Assembly: GCA_943736015.1 (NCBI GenBank)
Contig: OX031063.1
Coordinates: 20,381,501 to 20,445,500, forward strand
Source: Tridacna crocea
Taxonomy: Eukaryota > Mollusca > Bivalvia > Cardiida > Cardiidae
Reading direction: 5' to 3'
Length of the DNA stretch: 64,000 nucleotides
Shown here: positions 23,501 to 35,851 of the stretch, in pieces
Layout of the letters: each line of letters opens with the position of its first letter
Numbering within the stretch: the stretch's first letter is position 1
Program-made: the position numbers and the translations under genes
The notes under the pieces: generated by a model
What the model was told of the DNA's origin: nothing
What the model saw: the letters and a program-made list of their open reading frames with translations, nothing else
Database searches by the model: none

Positions 23501-26302
23501 GATCGATACAAACCTGAACCGGCTTCTTCGACAAGGCTGACCCTTTATCTTTGGCATACGTTGGTTTCTCCCTCCGAGTTTTTTTGTGGAGATACTGACT
23601 GATAGTTTATCTCAAAAGATATGAAACGTTATTTTTTCACGCACTTTTTTCAGAATGCCTATGACTACTGCAAGAAAAATGCAGAAAGACAATTGATGAA
23701 TATGTACATGCATGTAGAGAATGAGATGATTTATCCAAACGTGTCAGCGGAATCCAGGGTAAGGCAAAGGATGCTAGCCATGCTCTAGCAAAAATGGTTT
23801 TGATGCATTTCCGTGATGCATAAAGCCAAGGAAGTTATTACATAGTTATGGATCCATAAAATTCACTTTGTCTAAGAACAGGGTTAATCTTGGGGTGGAA
23901 TGGTCCTGCGGCATATGGAAAATTTACCAATAGCTAAAAATATCGACTCAGGCTGACAGATGCATTTAGTTCCTTTTGCACAGTGTGACTTGCATACTTT
24001 TTGTTTTGTTTAATGATATTTTTATGCTAAATTAAACATAATTTTAGTCAATTCGTACATGTATATTAGGCGAGAGCTACTTACCTACATGTTACTTGAG
24101 CGTAAGCTTAATATGTAATGAGACTTTTCAGTGCAATGCAGAGGACACTCCTATATAGATATATTGAACACAGAGCCTCTCGATTACACTCTTAAGGTAT
24201 TGACACAAAGGCACGATTTGGAAGACGCGAAAATATGACTATTTGAATACAGTACAGATATTTCATTTGATCAAAAGGAAACCCTGTCAAAGAAAAAGGC
24301 ACCCTCTCCGTGATGTTCACAAACAGTCATCACTGCAGTTACAACTTTGCCAAATGCAACTAGGAGCATTTTCATTATACTCTTATTTGTAAGAAACTTC
24401 AAAGGAAGTCGTAATTGTTGGACTTGTTTCCTGCCAACTGCACCAATCGTACTTATTTTAAAGACCTGCAGGTAGATTTCCATAATTTTGAAGTCTGATG
24501 ATAGTTCAGTACCTAGTTCTATATTGCAAGGAAATTTCCCGCAATCTGATTGCATAATGTACCCTGAACATCTATTCCTGTACGCTGGCAACATCCACGT
24601 AAAAGCAGCTTCCCCTTTTGGGAGACCCGTACATAATTACACTTTCAAAAATGGCGTCGTCGATGGATTCGATCCGCCCACAAGACAAATATACTGACCA
24701 GCCTGCACCATTTTATTACTGGTTTTCCTTGATGGTTGTCATTTAAGTGGAAATGGCAGATTCTTTTTGTAAATAAATGAATATAGTTACATGTTATTAC
24801 CGTTTACTGTTATTCTAAAATAAATACATTGGGTTAAACGAGCATAGGCAAATTGGTAAGTGTCAAAACTCAATCATTGTAAAATTAAAAGGATAACCCA
24901 ATGGTAGTATGAGACAACTAATGGTCATGCTCTTTGCCCAAAACTCATTAAATTAATAGCTACTTACCTTGAAGTTGTTGAACTACATGTTCAAATTATG
25001 TATACCTCGAATATTTTTCACAATTACATCACCAAGTCCATGCACCAAACTGGTTTCAGTGGTGTCATTTCTCAGTGACATCAGTTTTAATTGAATTGGG
25101 GCACTCAGAAAGAAATTCTATGGTTATTTGAAACTGTATAAGAGTGCTATTTTATATTTCAAAATCACAGGCATCGTTAGAAGCACAGAAACAGCCACAG
25201 CGCAGACTGATGAACATTGTTAGAGAAGGCGACCATTTCATACAAGATTTTCGAAAACATACAGCAATGGCGTCTTTACCATTCCTAAAGTGGGTAAGCA
25301 ATTATGACTGAACGACAGTTATTCTCATCTGCGTATGGATTGAAAGTATTTGTGGCCATATATTAAAATGTGGGTCAAATAATTGGATATGTCTGCCTTT
25401 TACTAAACTGCATACTCAAGCAGTATAAGTAAGAAGGCATCAAGTCTGAAAGCATATTTCTCTAAAATGCATAACTTTACGATTTGAGTTAATGTTTGCA
25501 CAACCTAAAGCCAGCACATCTATTTGAGTAAGGATTTTGTATTTTATGTGCATATACAATTCCAAACAAATTGCGGAAATCTACGCAGTTTAGTGAGAGG
25601 GCGGTAAAACTGCGAACACGCTTGATACAGGGTGTAAGTTCTGAAGGGCATGGTAAGGACATCCCTAACATGTCTGTTTTCGTCTTTGCCTTTAAAGCAA
25701 ATAGTAGGACAGTGTATGTAGCGTTTTACTTTGTTTCAAAACTGTAAGTGCTAAATATTCACAGTTATCTCGTCTGCATTCTTTGTGATACACTTGACTT
25801 ATTTATTATTCATTACACACCCACATGTGATTAGTTAGAGCCATACACTGGTTTAGAAAAAAATTACACTAACTTAGGTAATGATAAATATTGACATTCA
25901 GACAACATATGATTGAAAAAGATTTGAAGTGAAGCTTAGAACTGAACTTCCGTTCAATTTCTTTTCCATCGTATGTCATTATTGTTCAATATCTGAATAA
26001 AAATGTGTTTAAAAAAATTATTTCAGTACTTTTATGAAGACGTCCTAAAGTCCCTGTCGCCAAACAGACATCCGACCAGTTATCAAGCTGCCTATGTAGA
26101 CCGTTGTGTAGACCTGTGCTGGATGATGGCTATACAGAACCCACCCATGCATTTCGAATTCTGCTATAAAGGAGATCGTCCATCGTCTTTATTCCGACCA
26201 TTTACCAAAACCGGAAGCATTGTACAGAATTGTGTGTGGCCGGCCCTATTCTTGCACAAGGACGGCCCACTTATGGAAAAGGGCGTGGCACATTTAGCAT
26301 AA
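20503..26302 (+). CDS. Mieap-like protein, seven exons (about 410 aa)
   Basis: Exons inferred by splice sites and phase: 20503-20650, 21349-21500, 22315-22559, 23038-23224, 23654-23758, 25171-25293 and 26030-26302. They sum to 1233 nt with one open frame. Residues ~1-100 are helical and charged, and residues ~100-182 are Arg/Gln-rich and probably disordered. Residues ~182-244 hold the block with VAEMFVDIYNKEWTAAYEEI. The next exon begins NAYDYC, and a 41-codon exon follows. The last exon (about 90 aa) has WMMAIQNPPMHFEF, VWPALFLHKDGP and KGVA, which I recognise as the C-terminal domain of Mieap/SPATA18. In vertebrates that protein drives mitochondrial quality control; the cell location and role here are inferred. 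The first donor is uncertain: exon 1 stays open past 20650, but only the AG|GTAAAA donor there gives phase 1 to match exon 2. The donor after exon 4 (GAG|GTGCTT) is weak. Introns contain foldback elements. Divergent from the gene ending upstream at 15440. Confidence 0.82.
20820..21180. repeat. Intronic inverted repeats built on GTTTGCAAACA
   Basis: A palindrome AAACGTCACCAAA-TTTGGTGACGTTT lies at about 20917-20944. Outer inverted tracts (GTGTTGCAAACACC near 20837, GATGTTTGCAAACAACTGTTGC near 21146) suggest a ~340-bp foldback element in intron 1. Confidence 0.6.
21981..22238. mobile_element. 258-bp foldback MITE with nested hairpins
   Basis: The terminal inverted repeat TGGAGTGCAACACGCGAAAA runs inward through CATTCGGACATTTGCG and AAAGTGTCGTCTC. 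The left arm contains its own internal hairpin (CGGATTAGCC / GGCTAATCCG, 22032-22067), and the right arm has a weaker one (GTGCGGACTGCAC). It lies in intron 2, only 76 bp before exon 22315-22559. Target duplication not resolvable by eye. Confidence 0.85.
22780..22950. repeat. P7-type foldback element
   Basis: Inverted arms CTTAGAAAGTAATGCAATTTCTGATTG and CAATCATAAGTTGTGTTACTTT around a short loop, like 15911-16020. It lies in intron 3 of the plus-strand Mieap-like gene. Confidence 0.65.
23780..24000 (+). repeat. P4 dispersed repeat
   Basis: GCCATGCTCTAGCAAAA start, GATGCATTTCCGTGATGCATAAAG, TTATGGATCCATAAAATTCAC, GTGGAATGGTCC, and a truncated palindrome region (TCGACTCAGGCTGACAG). It is the clearest copy of the family's left half. 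Confidence 0.75.
24001..25170. other. Intron without a recognised element
   Basis: Overlapping ORFs at 24271-24594 (minus) and 24488-24697 (plus) have no identifiable domain. The plus one lacks a splice context, and I treat both as chance. Confidence 0.4.
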
Positions 26303-27180
26303 CATTGACATAGATTGATTTGATTGTCAACATGAATCAATTCATTTTTTCCTTAGAATTGTACACATACATTTTTAACAAATTTTGCCGCGGGCTTTGT
26401 CGCTTATACAGGAAATGTTTCGACTGTCAAAAATACCAAACCATAGAAACCAGTAAACATTATGGTTTGGCGTTTGAAAACATCAAAGGAAAAAGAGAAA
26501 AAGCGTTTAGTATTGTGCCGTCCGTTCCTGATAAACATTTCATTTGGCTGTAATACCAACTCCACACACAAGAAAACCTTTTCAATGGAGTTACAGCTGC
26601 CCTATCTGATTGAATCGCTACCAGACTACAAGATACTATTTTCTGACACATTGAAAGTCTGTGCAGACAACACATTAAATGTAAATAATAAATATTGTCA
26701 ATGGCAGGGCAATATACATTATTAGAAATGTAAAACGTGCCGGTAACCGTTTTCCAAATGTTTTCAAAAAACTTCTTTCTTAGTGGCATTAAAACTCTCG
26801 GGATTGTTTGGTAAAGAGTAGAATGAATTATTAAATGAACCTTTTGATATTGAAGAAGGTAAGACACAAAAAACAAGGCTGTGTGGACCTGAAACATTGT
26901 ACATTAACAGACATTTTGCTAACATGCCCGGCAATAAATCTAAAATTTAGACAACCCAATACTCTTGTTGTACGTCTAACATGCTAGCAAATACAGTATT
27001 TTCCCTTTATTTCAAGTTCTTCACTTTTTTGGCATGAGAGAGGGAATGAGGGGAAAGGGAACAAGAAACTACACATTGCATTTTCTCACTTCATGTGTCA
27101 GAGCATAGATTTTCCTATGTCCAGTAAGAACTGTACAAAACATCATAATGATTTCGTAGTTATGGTATATCTTGGTGCTT
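26303..27180. other. Intergenic stretch with a P1 MITE half
   Basis: 26458-26500 resembles the left arm of P1 (TTTGAAAACATCAAAGGAAAAAGAGAAAAAGC). 26740-26825 is the right part (AATGTTTTCAAAAAACTTCTTTCT, GGGATTGTTTGGTAAAGAG). The two are separated by unrelated DNA, suggesting an interrupted copy. AATAAATATTG near 26688 is a possible polyadenylation signal for the upstream gene, but it is far from the stop codon. Confidence 0.5.
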
Positions 27181-27345
27181 TCAACGCAATTGAAGTCAGG
27201 ATTTTTCTCTTATTCAAGTCACTTATAAGCTTCACAATTCATAGTCAAGCTCTGGAGTGCCTAACACCAATAGCGATGATCGAACCGCGATTTCCTGTGA
27301 ACAATCTACTGTAATGAGGACCTAAAGTCCTCGTGATGGTCGCAC
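27180..27345 (-). repeat. Possible tRNA-derived SINE remnant
   Basis: The minus strand shows GCGGTTCGATCATCG, a good box-B match, in a GC-richer patch. No clear box A or tail. Confidence 0.3.
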
Positions 27346-28394
27346 AAGTCCCAAGATGCCAAAACTTAATTGTATGAACTTTGAATTTGAGGGTTTTTTT
27401 AATCTCGAAAATCAAACCAACTTTCATCCCTTCCTTTTTCAAAATTTTAACGACCAACTTCCAGGGATGTTTGGAAAAAAAAGAAGGCAGTGCACAAATT
27501 CAAATATCTTTTTCCGTAGATTTTGGTTATCTTGATTTCTCAACCTGACATTTTGGACTGCCGTTCTCAGATAACGGAAGCTTAAACTTTCTAATTCCAT
27601 TTAGACGAAATAAACAGTTTTAGTCAGAAAGGGTGCCAAATATTACTTTTGCACACAGACATCTGCGAAAAATTTAAAAATATTTGGCCTTTGCAGATTC
27701 AAGATCAGAATGTACTTTTTAAGAAACCATATCTGGATCAATTCTGTCCGCAAGAACGCTACCATTTGGCTTCAGAAGCCAAATTATTAGCCCCATGCTG
27801 AGCGCTGAAATAGTGAGATAGAGCTTTTCAATATGGACGAACAGCCCAAATATTTCAAATTTAAGATTTTTTCCGAGAAGATGTGAATAATTAGCAGATA
27901 GAGTAGATGAAAGATCAGCCTGCACATTCTGAACAGTCTGATCTTAGCCCACACTGTCCACTAAAGCCCAGCTCAGGATTCTACAGATTGATATTACATG
28001 TATATGTAGGAACTGTATGTGACGCCAGCATGGCAGTAATACGAGTATTTTGAACTTTGCCTTTCAACTATTAGTAGTATGTAACCTATAGTATCATGTA
28101 TCAAAACAAAACAAAGAAAATGTAATACCATACGTTATTTATTGTTGTGTGAAATAACCAAAAGTAAGGAATTGACTCTTTCAGAGTCATTACCGATGTT
28201 CAAAGCTTTTGCTAATGGCGTAGATTGAGGTCAGACAGCGCGAAACGTGCAGTGTTAACTTGGCTGCACGCTAGCCGGTCCTTGCTTCTTATCTGAGTAT
28301 AAAACGTCTTCTTATTTGCTTTGAGGTGGTATATTTAGACATGAAGAAAAGCCATATAGCCTTCTTACAGGCCTGGCGTTGAAATTGTTTACCC

Positions 28395-28622
28395 TTTACA
28401 AACTAAGCTGTGTTTTGGCATCCGTGAAGAAGGAGCATTTTGAAAACACTGTGGTAAAAGCAGAAAATGCTGGTTACCAGCATTTCCTCCTTTTTCCACA
28501 CTGTTTCCCAACCTTTCAAACACAATTCCAATCACATGAACCAAATTAAAATTGTCGTCTGCAAAATGCTTCTAAGTTAGACTAGTTTTGAATTTTGTCT
28601 TGTTGTGAAAAGCGATTTAAAG
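28395..28622 (-). mobile_element. P1 palindromic MITE copy, ends eroded
   Basis: Palindrome GCAGAAAATGCTGGTTACC with its inverse, GTCGTCTGCAAAATGCTTC tract and a degraded TTTTGTCTTGTTGTGAAAAG end. Reverse orientation. A P3 palindrome fragment lies upstream at about 27885-27960. Confidence 0.7.
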
Positions 28623-28886
28623 GGAGTTATTGTTTATAAGCGATCAAGTAAAACTTCGATAATTTCTGACTAACAATTGAAGACGACATTTGCAAACATT
28701 GTGAACGAATTAAAAAATCACCCGATACAAGATTTGAGTACGACATAATATCACTCAGTTTGGAAAATTAATTTCGATAAACTATCACACTGGATTATGA
28801 AAAGAAATAGAAAAAATCCAGCAACACGACCGGCTCGAAAAGTAAGTAGGTTAATTCATTTCATTCATTCATGACTTTTTTTTTAT

Positions 28887-29190
28887 CAGTTTTATCGAAA
28901 GTGTATTATAAATACCAGAGAACACAGAGTATAATACTGTAAAGGATATCAGGGAAAAACACGGAGTTATGTCGGAAATGTCAAACATGGTATGTTTTAA
29001 TGTTAAAAAAATATAAATTTTCATAAGAAATATCATTTTTATCAAATTTATATTAAATAGCAGAGAACACGGGTTATTAAACATAAAGGATATCTGGAAA
29101 AACACGGAATTGTGTCGGAAATAAAAAAAAAAAAAAAAAAACACAGTATATTTTAATTTAAAAAAAAAAAACTATAATTTTCAAAAGAAG
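28887..29190. repeat. Two-copy tandem repeat of ~148 bp
   Basis: 28887-29030 and 29035-29190 share CAGAGAACAC, AAAGGATATC, AAAAACACGGA, GTCGGAAAT and TTTTAAT tracts in the same order. The second copy has an expanded A-run of about 19. Very AT-rich. Confidence 0.75.
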
Positions 29191-29317
29191 TAGATGAATT
29201 ATTTGAATATAAACGCAATTTGAAAAAAAAAAGTATTCAATGGCTCTGGGATATCTTATTGAAGTAAAAGAAAAAAAAAAAGATTATTAAAAAGAATGAT
29301 ATCAATTGTTAACAGTT

Positions 29318-29930
29318 AACACTTTACAAAACGACAGAATTTTGGATTCGACTAAATTAAACGCATTTGCACGCTATAAATTAAATTACTGTAGTGAAAA
29401 TGATGATTTTCATCTTTGATAAGAGAAAAGCTTTTTTTAGCTGTGAGTGAGGAAGGAATGCTGTAGCGATGAATCTTTGAGAAAGGTTTTGTCGGAGTCA
29501 AATCAACGACTCCTGGATTATATACTTTGGCTACCTCGACTCGGTCTTACTCGAAGTATTTTTAGAAAATGACACATGAGCCGTGCTCTGGAAAACGGAG
29601 GTTTATGGCATTGTCGTTATGCTTTATACCACGCATAATATTGTTCCGATTTGTCCTTTGAACCGACTGAGCCTTGAGGCGGAACAGCCTTTCGATATAA
29701 AAAAATTCACGAACAGCAAAAAGCTTCGACCCAGATTTACCTGCTACGATGCATTAAACCACATTTTCTAAGGCCCTAGTTTTTTCCCTTGAAACGAAAA
29801 CTACAAATCATAGGCCCGAATTCACCAACCATTCTTAAGAAAATTCTTTGTCTTGTTCTTTAAGATTTTCTAACTGTCAAAGGAACAGAACTTCTGATTG
29901 GCTAAACAAAATGGTTTGTGACTCTTTGAA
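29318..29930. repeat. P1 fragment, P4 copy and P7 end
   Basis: 29318-29450: P1 left end (ACGACAGAATTTTGGA, GCATTTGCACG). 29575-29770: P4 copy (GAGCCGTGCTCTGGAAAA start). 29815-29930: P7 half with GGCCCGAATTCACCAACCA and TTCTTAAGAA. This cluster of element ends lies directly upstream of the next gene. Confidence 0.6.
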
Positions 29931-30102
29931 GAGGCAATTCAATTTAACTCTCCCGAACCGAGAGCATATAAGACTAATGATTTTTTTATTTGATACAAAT
30001 GAGCAATGGATCTCTGATAGGACTGAAAACATTGCTGGAAAAGGAGAATGTTCAAAAACTGATATTCAAAACCAGAAAACGGTTCCTTTGGTATTGTTTT
30101 AG

Positions 30103-33100
30103 ATGGCAACAACAGATGAGGACCCTGACGACGTACGAGAAAGATATTCATCTCTCGGTTGGAATAGAGGAATGCCGTAAGTGCATTTTTTAACGAACTA
30201 AATCTCTTGTAATGTCTCATTATTTAATCATTGAATCGTCATGATATGCGACCATGGACTCGTTTTACTGTGGATGTAGATCAACAAGATCAGCCTTCAT
30301 ACACGAGAAGTCTGAAGTTGTTCTAGTTTTCCCGCCTCTTTTGTAGTGCTTTACTACACAAAGAAATTGTAATTCCGTCCATACTGAAAATATTTTTGAC
30401 AGTGGAAAAAAAAAATAAGAAATTAGGGTCTTCCAAATGATATTTGTTTCAGAAAGGGTAAAATGGTATGGATCAGGGTGAGAAAAGGAGAAAATGCAGG
30501 TTATCCGTCTAAATATTAAGGTCTGGTATATAGCAGAGGCTTTTTTACGTCCTTGATAATCCGAATTCATAGTTTCGTCGAACTAATTCTAACTTCCTAC
30601 CACTGCTTGTATTCAATTTTCAGCAAATGATTATCATCTTCATACAATTGGGTATTGAGTACAGTCTCATTAGTTACTATCGACGATTAATTACTATAAG
30701 ATCAACGATTTGACTCGTCAGGTGACTTTTAACATACGCACGCCAACGAATCTGTGAAAGCAGTTTCAGTGGAGCTAAGGCACTCGCAGATTATGCTTCT
30801 TAACTAAAGATTTTTATGTAGAACCCCAGCGAGAAAGAAACTCCTTTGAAGTTTTAACTTTCATTTTTTTGTTCCAGTTCTGCCTTACCAACCAAAACAC
30901 CAAGAACTGGAATGTCAAGAGTTGGCTCTGGTCAAAGTGTAGACAGGTGCGATCTTTATGTTATTCTGTATACCCTTGCGATACTTAGAACAGCTCAGAA
31001 CAGTCAGTGCACTGGAGATTAACATCATTCTGCCCTGGATCTGAAATGCACAGTCGACAGTTTGATATATATTCTAACATAAGTTATCGCCCTAAATAAC
31101 CAGAATGCCGAGTAAATTGGTCAATTGAAAGATAAAAAGAAAAACGTAAATGATTCAGCATTAAGTGGCTGAGAAATGAAAAGAACCAGTATATATGAAA
31201 GTCATAGACAATGTGTGGTCCATAGACCATGCAAGATCGTAAGAAAACAAGTCCACATTTTTTCGAAGAATCTAAATCTCATCAAGAGAGATATATATAG
31301 GCCATGCTTTGGCAAAAGAGTTTTTTTGTGTGCATCTTTGTGATGCATCATTACGAGCAAGTTGTCACATAATTATCGTCGGTGTACTTCCAAATCCTCG
31401 TAACAAGCTGTAGTTACCAGGTTTTGGAAGTACACCGACGTTATGAGTTCATAAAATCTATTTCGCAACCGGCTGAATTCTGATGTAGAATGGTCTGAAA
31501 TGCAGAAAATGATCAAGGTATCGACACACGTCATCCTAGTCATCCTACGCGGACCTCACAGGCTAACCTAGGTCAATAGTTTTTGCGAATATATCAAACC
31601 CCTTTACTCGAACTGAAGTTAAATACATGCCTTTTCGTAGAGCACGGATCATTTTTCTTATGTCTTCTTGAAACTTTTCGGTGCAACAATTCTGTTTGAA
31701 AAAGCATTGTCTGCGCATGTCATAATGTTTTGAAAAATCGACTTATCTGCTATGACGCATCACACATCCCTTATATTTGAGAAAAGTAGGTCTTATACCG
31801 AATCTATTACCCAAGCCTGTAGGGGCTGATTTAATAAATGGCCAATGCACCGGTCACGTGCTAGCCTAACATAGCTGAATGAATTGCGCCAGGTAGCGTT
31901 TTATTGCGTAAACGTTTATCTTATTTTGAAATTCAATGTAACGGTGGTAGTTTTGAAAAGTAGCCCGGTTCTGTACAAAGAGTGTCTGTATCAAGTAGAT
32001 GTGTAGAATGCCATCTAGAGGAAGATAATGGTTTGGAAATCCACCATCCAGTAACAAAAAATTCGCTTATCTAAATTGCACCATGTCCTCTTTCAGGACT
32101 TCTTTCTTACCACTCATTGCAAGTGGCTCAAAAGGTATGCTTGGGTACGTCCTTGAAAAGATGCACAAAGGTCAGCTTCTTTCACAGCACGAAGTTTCAG
32201 CGGGACTCAGGGAATACAATCAAATGAAGCTGACCATTGCAGAATTAGAGCATAAAACAAGGAATTTAAGGGTAACATCTAATCATTTGTTTGATATCTA
32301 TTGTCATTTTTAACATTATGTTGGTTATGTAACGGCGGCCATGCACAATTAAAGCCAATTTCAGTCCAGTCGAAAAGAGAAATTTTCGGCAGTGTGAGAG
32401 CAATAATTTAAATCTTACCACACGACAAGCTTTAAGTTCAGTTAGTCACGAATGTATTTAGAAGCGACAACTATTATTTGACTAAAATGGCGGGATTTGT
32501 CTTTTAAAGGGTGAGAAATAGTTTGGGAAAAGAAAAGGCTGCTTAGGTTATCCATTCAGCATGCTACTTTTTAGATCCGATGCGTGTTGCCACCGTTGCT
32601 TCTCAAGATATATAAGCCATGGTTTGGCAAAGAGGGTTTTATCGTTGTGTCGACAAATGGTTGGAAATATTCAGTATCAGTATTATGCATGCCATTTGCC
32701 TGAATATATCACGATGGCAAACAATCAACATATAAGCTTCAAAAACACAATGTCTTTATCAATTTTCTAAATTCTCTCTTCCAGCTACAAGTTACTGACG
32801 AGGAAGCTGTTGGGATTAGAGCACCACCGTCTGAGACAGGAAAGCCGACCAAAACTGTCCTTGATCCAGGCTCTGTAATCATGTCGAAAGCAGAGAAAAA
32901 CAGACTGCTGGAACAAATAGAAAGAAAACAAAGGCTTATAGATGAGCTGAAACAAAGGTTATTTTAGCAGTGTCGTATCAATGCATTCCATCTTGCAAAA
33001 GTTAGATGTTGAAGTGAACATCTAATTGCAAGAAATATAAAATGTTCTTTAAAAACCTATACTGTGCCCGTGCTAACATTTCATGAGTTGCACAAGTGAT

Positions 33101-35783
33101 AAACCCTTGGAGAAAAGAAAGAGCAGCTAATAAAACATCTGAAAAATTATGATAACTCCTTGGTACATGACATATTTTCAAAAGCTGTAAATTCAACGCA
33201 TATAAAAGAATGTAATAAGGATGTTTCTGAAAATTGTCACAGGTATAGGAGATATAGAACTATGATGCAAGTAAAAAGACACATTTCGCACTAACTTTCA
33301 ACAACAGCCACTTACATCTAAGCAAAAGACATATTTTTTTCAAGTAACGGACTACACCTTAAGGGAGACAAATCTCCTGTTCAACAACAAATTAATCTGA
33401 GAAATATCAATATGATATTCACTACAAGTATATCCAGTATTTATATATTTTCTTACCCTATAATTTTGCAGACTAAAAGCATTGGCACAATCTAAGACAA
33501 AAGTTAAACATGTCTTGGTCTCTGACGTTGCGCCGCCAGCGAAACTAGTGGACGAATTTTGTGACATATACGAGAAGGAATGGTCTCAAACATATGAGGC
33601 TCTGAAAGCATCGTGGAGGGACAAAGAGCGGGTCATCTATACGTTGTTCAGAATTGTTAGAGTAAGTGCGATTATGAAGTATTGCTATATTTTAATACCT
33701 AGCACGACTCAAGAAGTTTTGGGGGACAATGAAGATCAAGATCAGACTAGACAGAATGACCAGTTTGATCTGTGATATGGAGAGACTTTGAGTTAGTACT
33801 ATTAGGGTCTCACTATCGGATAGATAGTTTAATTTATTTATTATGTTAAGAGTTTAGGGTCTGCTATTGGCTCCAAAGTATGTTTCAGCATGTACACTAT
33901 TTGTTTTGGCCAATACAGACTATATACTTTCTGATATGCCAGCAAAACACCTAGCTTGTAACACTTCAAAAATAATAAGTGAATTTACTTTGGGCAATGT
34001 CTTTTTCTTTCTTCAAAAAAAATGATTATAACATTGTATGATATTATGCAAGTACACCTGATACTTTTTTCTGTTAAAAAGAAATAAATCAAATATCAAA
34101 CATAAGCTTTCTTTTTAATCTCTCCTTTTTCAGCATGCCTATGTGTTCTGTTTTGACATTGCTGAAACTCAGAGAAACGCAGTCGATGGTTTTACGAATC
34201 AGCTACAGGAAATCATGCTGCACCCATATTTCTACCATCCAGTGTCAAAGCTGGTAAGTTTATCTGACATAATTATTTTCAAACAAATGTGTTGCTTTTA
34301 CACACTGTTTTAATATCTATTCAATCTCTCATGAGCTTTGTAGATTTTTGACCAACAACTGATATCATTAACCCTCAAGAACCAAGTATTGAAATAAAAA
34401 GGAAGACCCAACAACAGGCAAAGTAAACAGTTAAGGTGTCAAGATTTGAACGTACTGATATTACTGTGGCGATTATAATCTGTTATTGTACGGTCGGTTC
34501 GAGTGTTAGTTGCTTGCAGGAAATTGCATTTTAAAACAAAGTGAAAAGTTGCCAAGTCGCCTTCTTTTTAGTTTACTTTTTACTCAGTTTTGAAAACGTA
34601 TTTCCCCACAATGTCTTCAAAATCCGTTTTTTACCCTGGTAGATAAAAATCTGGGAAATGTTAAGGTCGAAATATTCAGGTCAACTATGGTTTGATTGAA
34701 ATGTAAAGCATCATGGTTGTGAAAGAAGTGAATACAGCGATTTTAACAGCGCTAATAACCTTAAACTCCAGACATTTATAAACATTATTTATCTTTCAGT
34801 GTCTAATAAAAGCATAGAAAATTAAATTTGTTTTTACATAATGACAATTCTATTATTCAGAAATACAAAGCATCTGCAATGGTTGGGGCGGATACACAAA
34901 AGTACACAGAGACCGGACGCGACCTGATTGGAGAGTACAGAAATATTCTCGTTAGTCAGTCTATAACAGGTGTTCAAGAGGTAACCTAGCTTTTGTCCCT
35001 AAATCTTACACCTAACAATACTATATTTTAGCTGCCCTTACAATATTGAGAGGAAAGAAGAAATTGTTGGTGACCATTATTTTCACATTTTCCCACTTTG
35101 TCTTCTACCTTTCTTTTAGACTATCTACTTTTTAAGACAGGGAAATACACATATTTCTTCTCAGAAGCATTTTTTTCATAATTCTGATAATGCGAGTAAG
35201 CCTATTTGTTTAATTCTTTTCCTCCCCGATTTTTGTCTTTTTTTTTACTTATATGTTGGGCGGCAAAACTACGCGTTTTGGTGTTTTCTCTGTTCTTCTC
35301 CCTAACCAGACAGGCTTCAAAAGCCGCCCCCGCCTCCAGGCAGTATTTCAAACTAGGATTTTCCAATGCAAATCCAATTGAATGGGTGTGGATAAGCTGA
35401 AAGTTAAGTAGCAAAAAATGACTAAATATTTTACCTTTTAGATTGTATTTGTGTTTTGTTTTGTTCTTATCCAGTTATTCAGGAAAGTCAAGTTGCCGGA
35501 AATATTCGAAAGCGGTTTCGTGACAAAAGGAGTTCAAGACTTTGTAAACAGAGTTGTGCAGGTGATATGGTTAATGGTGGTCCAGGACCCACCAATGATG
35601 GTGTACTGGCTCGAACCTGGACGGGCCGTACTTCCAGAGTACTTTAACTACTTCGACGACAAAGCAGCACTAGTCAAATACACTGTATGGCCAGCAATCT
35701 TCTTGAAAGAACAAGGAGCAATTCTGAGTAAAGGTGTTGTCTTGGCAACAGATACGGAGGATTTTGATGATCTTGACTACTAG
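30103..35783 (+). CDS. Mieap-like protein, eight exons, 409 aa
   Basis: Exons by splice site and phase: 30103-30176, 30878-30946, 32097-32271, 32785-32957, 33472-33661, 34134-34253, 34861-34980 and 35475-35783. They sum to exactly 410 codons including the stop. The start Met follows TTGTTTTAG directly, so a spliced 5' UTR is possible. Order along the protein: short acidic start (MATTDEDPDDVRERY), Ser/Thr/Pro-rich linker (to ~47), helical segment (~48-106), charged coiled coil ending near residue 163, then the block with LVDEFCDIYEKEWSQTYEAL. A 40-codon exon opening HAYVFC comes next, then another 40-codon exon. The final 102 residues have WLMVVQDPPMMVYW, TVWPAIFLKEQG and SKGVV, and end in an acidic tail rich in Asp. 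That last exon matches the Mieap/SPATA18 C-terminal domain. Its exon layout from the Y-x-x-E-W block onward is the same as in the gene at 20503, so the two are tandem paralogues. Function in mitochondrial quality control is inferred from family. Confidence 0.85.
31290..31620 (+). repeat. P4 repeat interrupted by a perfect foldback
   Basis: Left half of P4 (GCCATGCTTTGGCAAAAG, TGATGCATCATTACGAG, GTCACATAATTA) and right half (ATTCTGATGTAGAATGGTC, GGCTAACCTAGGTCAATAG). Between them, 31377-31440 is an inverted repeat with CGTCGGTGTACTTCCAAA arms, apparently a separate small insertion. It lies in intron 2 of the Mieap-like gene. Confidence 0.65.
31740..32035 (+). repeat. ~300-bp dispersed repeat, copy 1 of 2
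   Basis: Same-orientation match to about 44850-45150, sharing TGCTATGACGCAT, TATTACCCAAGCCTGTA, GCGTTTTATT-GTAAACGTTTAT and TTTTGAAAAGTAG-CCGGTTCTGTA. No terminal repeats, coding capacity or box A/B found. This copy ends about 60 bp before a Mieap-like exon. Confidence 0.75.
34254..35150. other. Introns with P1 remnants
   Basis: 34585-34640 (TTTCCCCACAATGTCTTCAAAA) and 35040-35120 (GGAAAGAAGAAATTGTTGGTGACC, TTTTCCCACTTTGTCTTC) are eroded P1 centres either side of exon 34861-34980. Confidence 0.45.
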
Positions 35784-35851
35784 GATTTGAAACTTGAGAA
35801 CTAGAATAACGTGTTTGAATAGAAAGTTGAAGACATTAAGAACCAGGATGT

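Noticed and set aside
24271-24697. Overlapping ORFs in the fourth-to-sixth exon introns of the first plus-strand Mieap-like gene
   Set aside because: No domain, no flanking splice sites, and both strands open over the same bases.
26460-26897. 145-aa minus-strand ORF
   Set aside because: It runs through P1 MITE pieces and shows no motif; chance ORF in repeat DNA.
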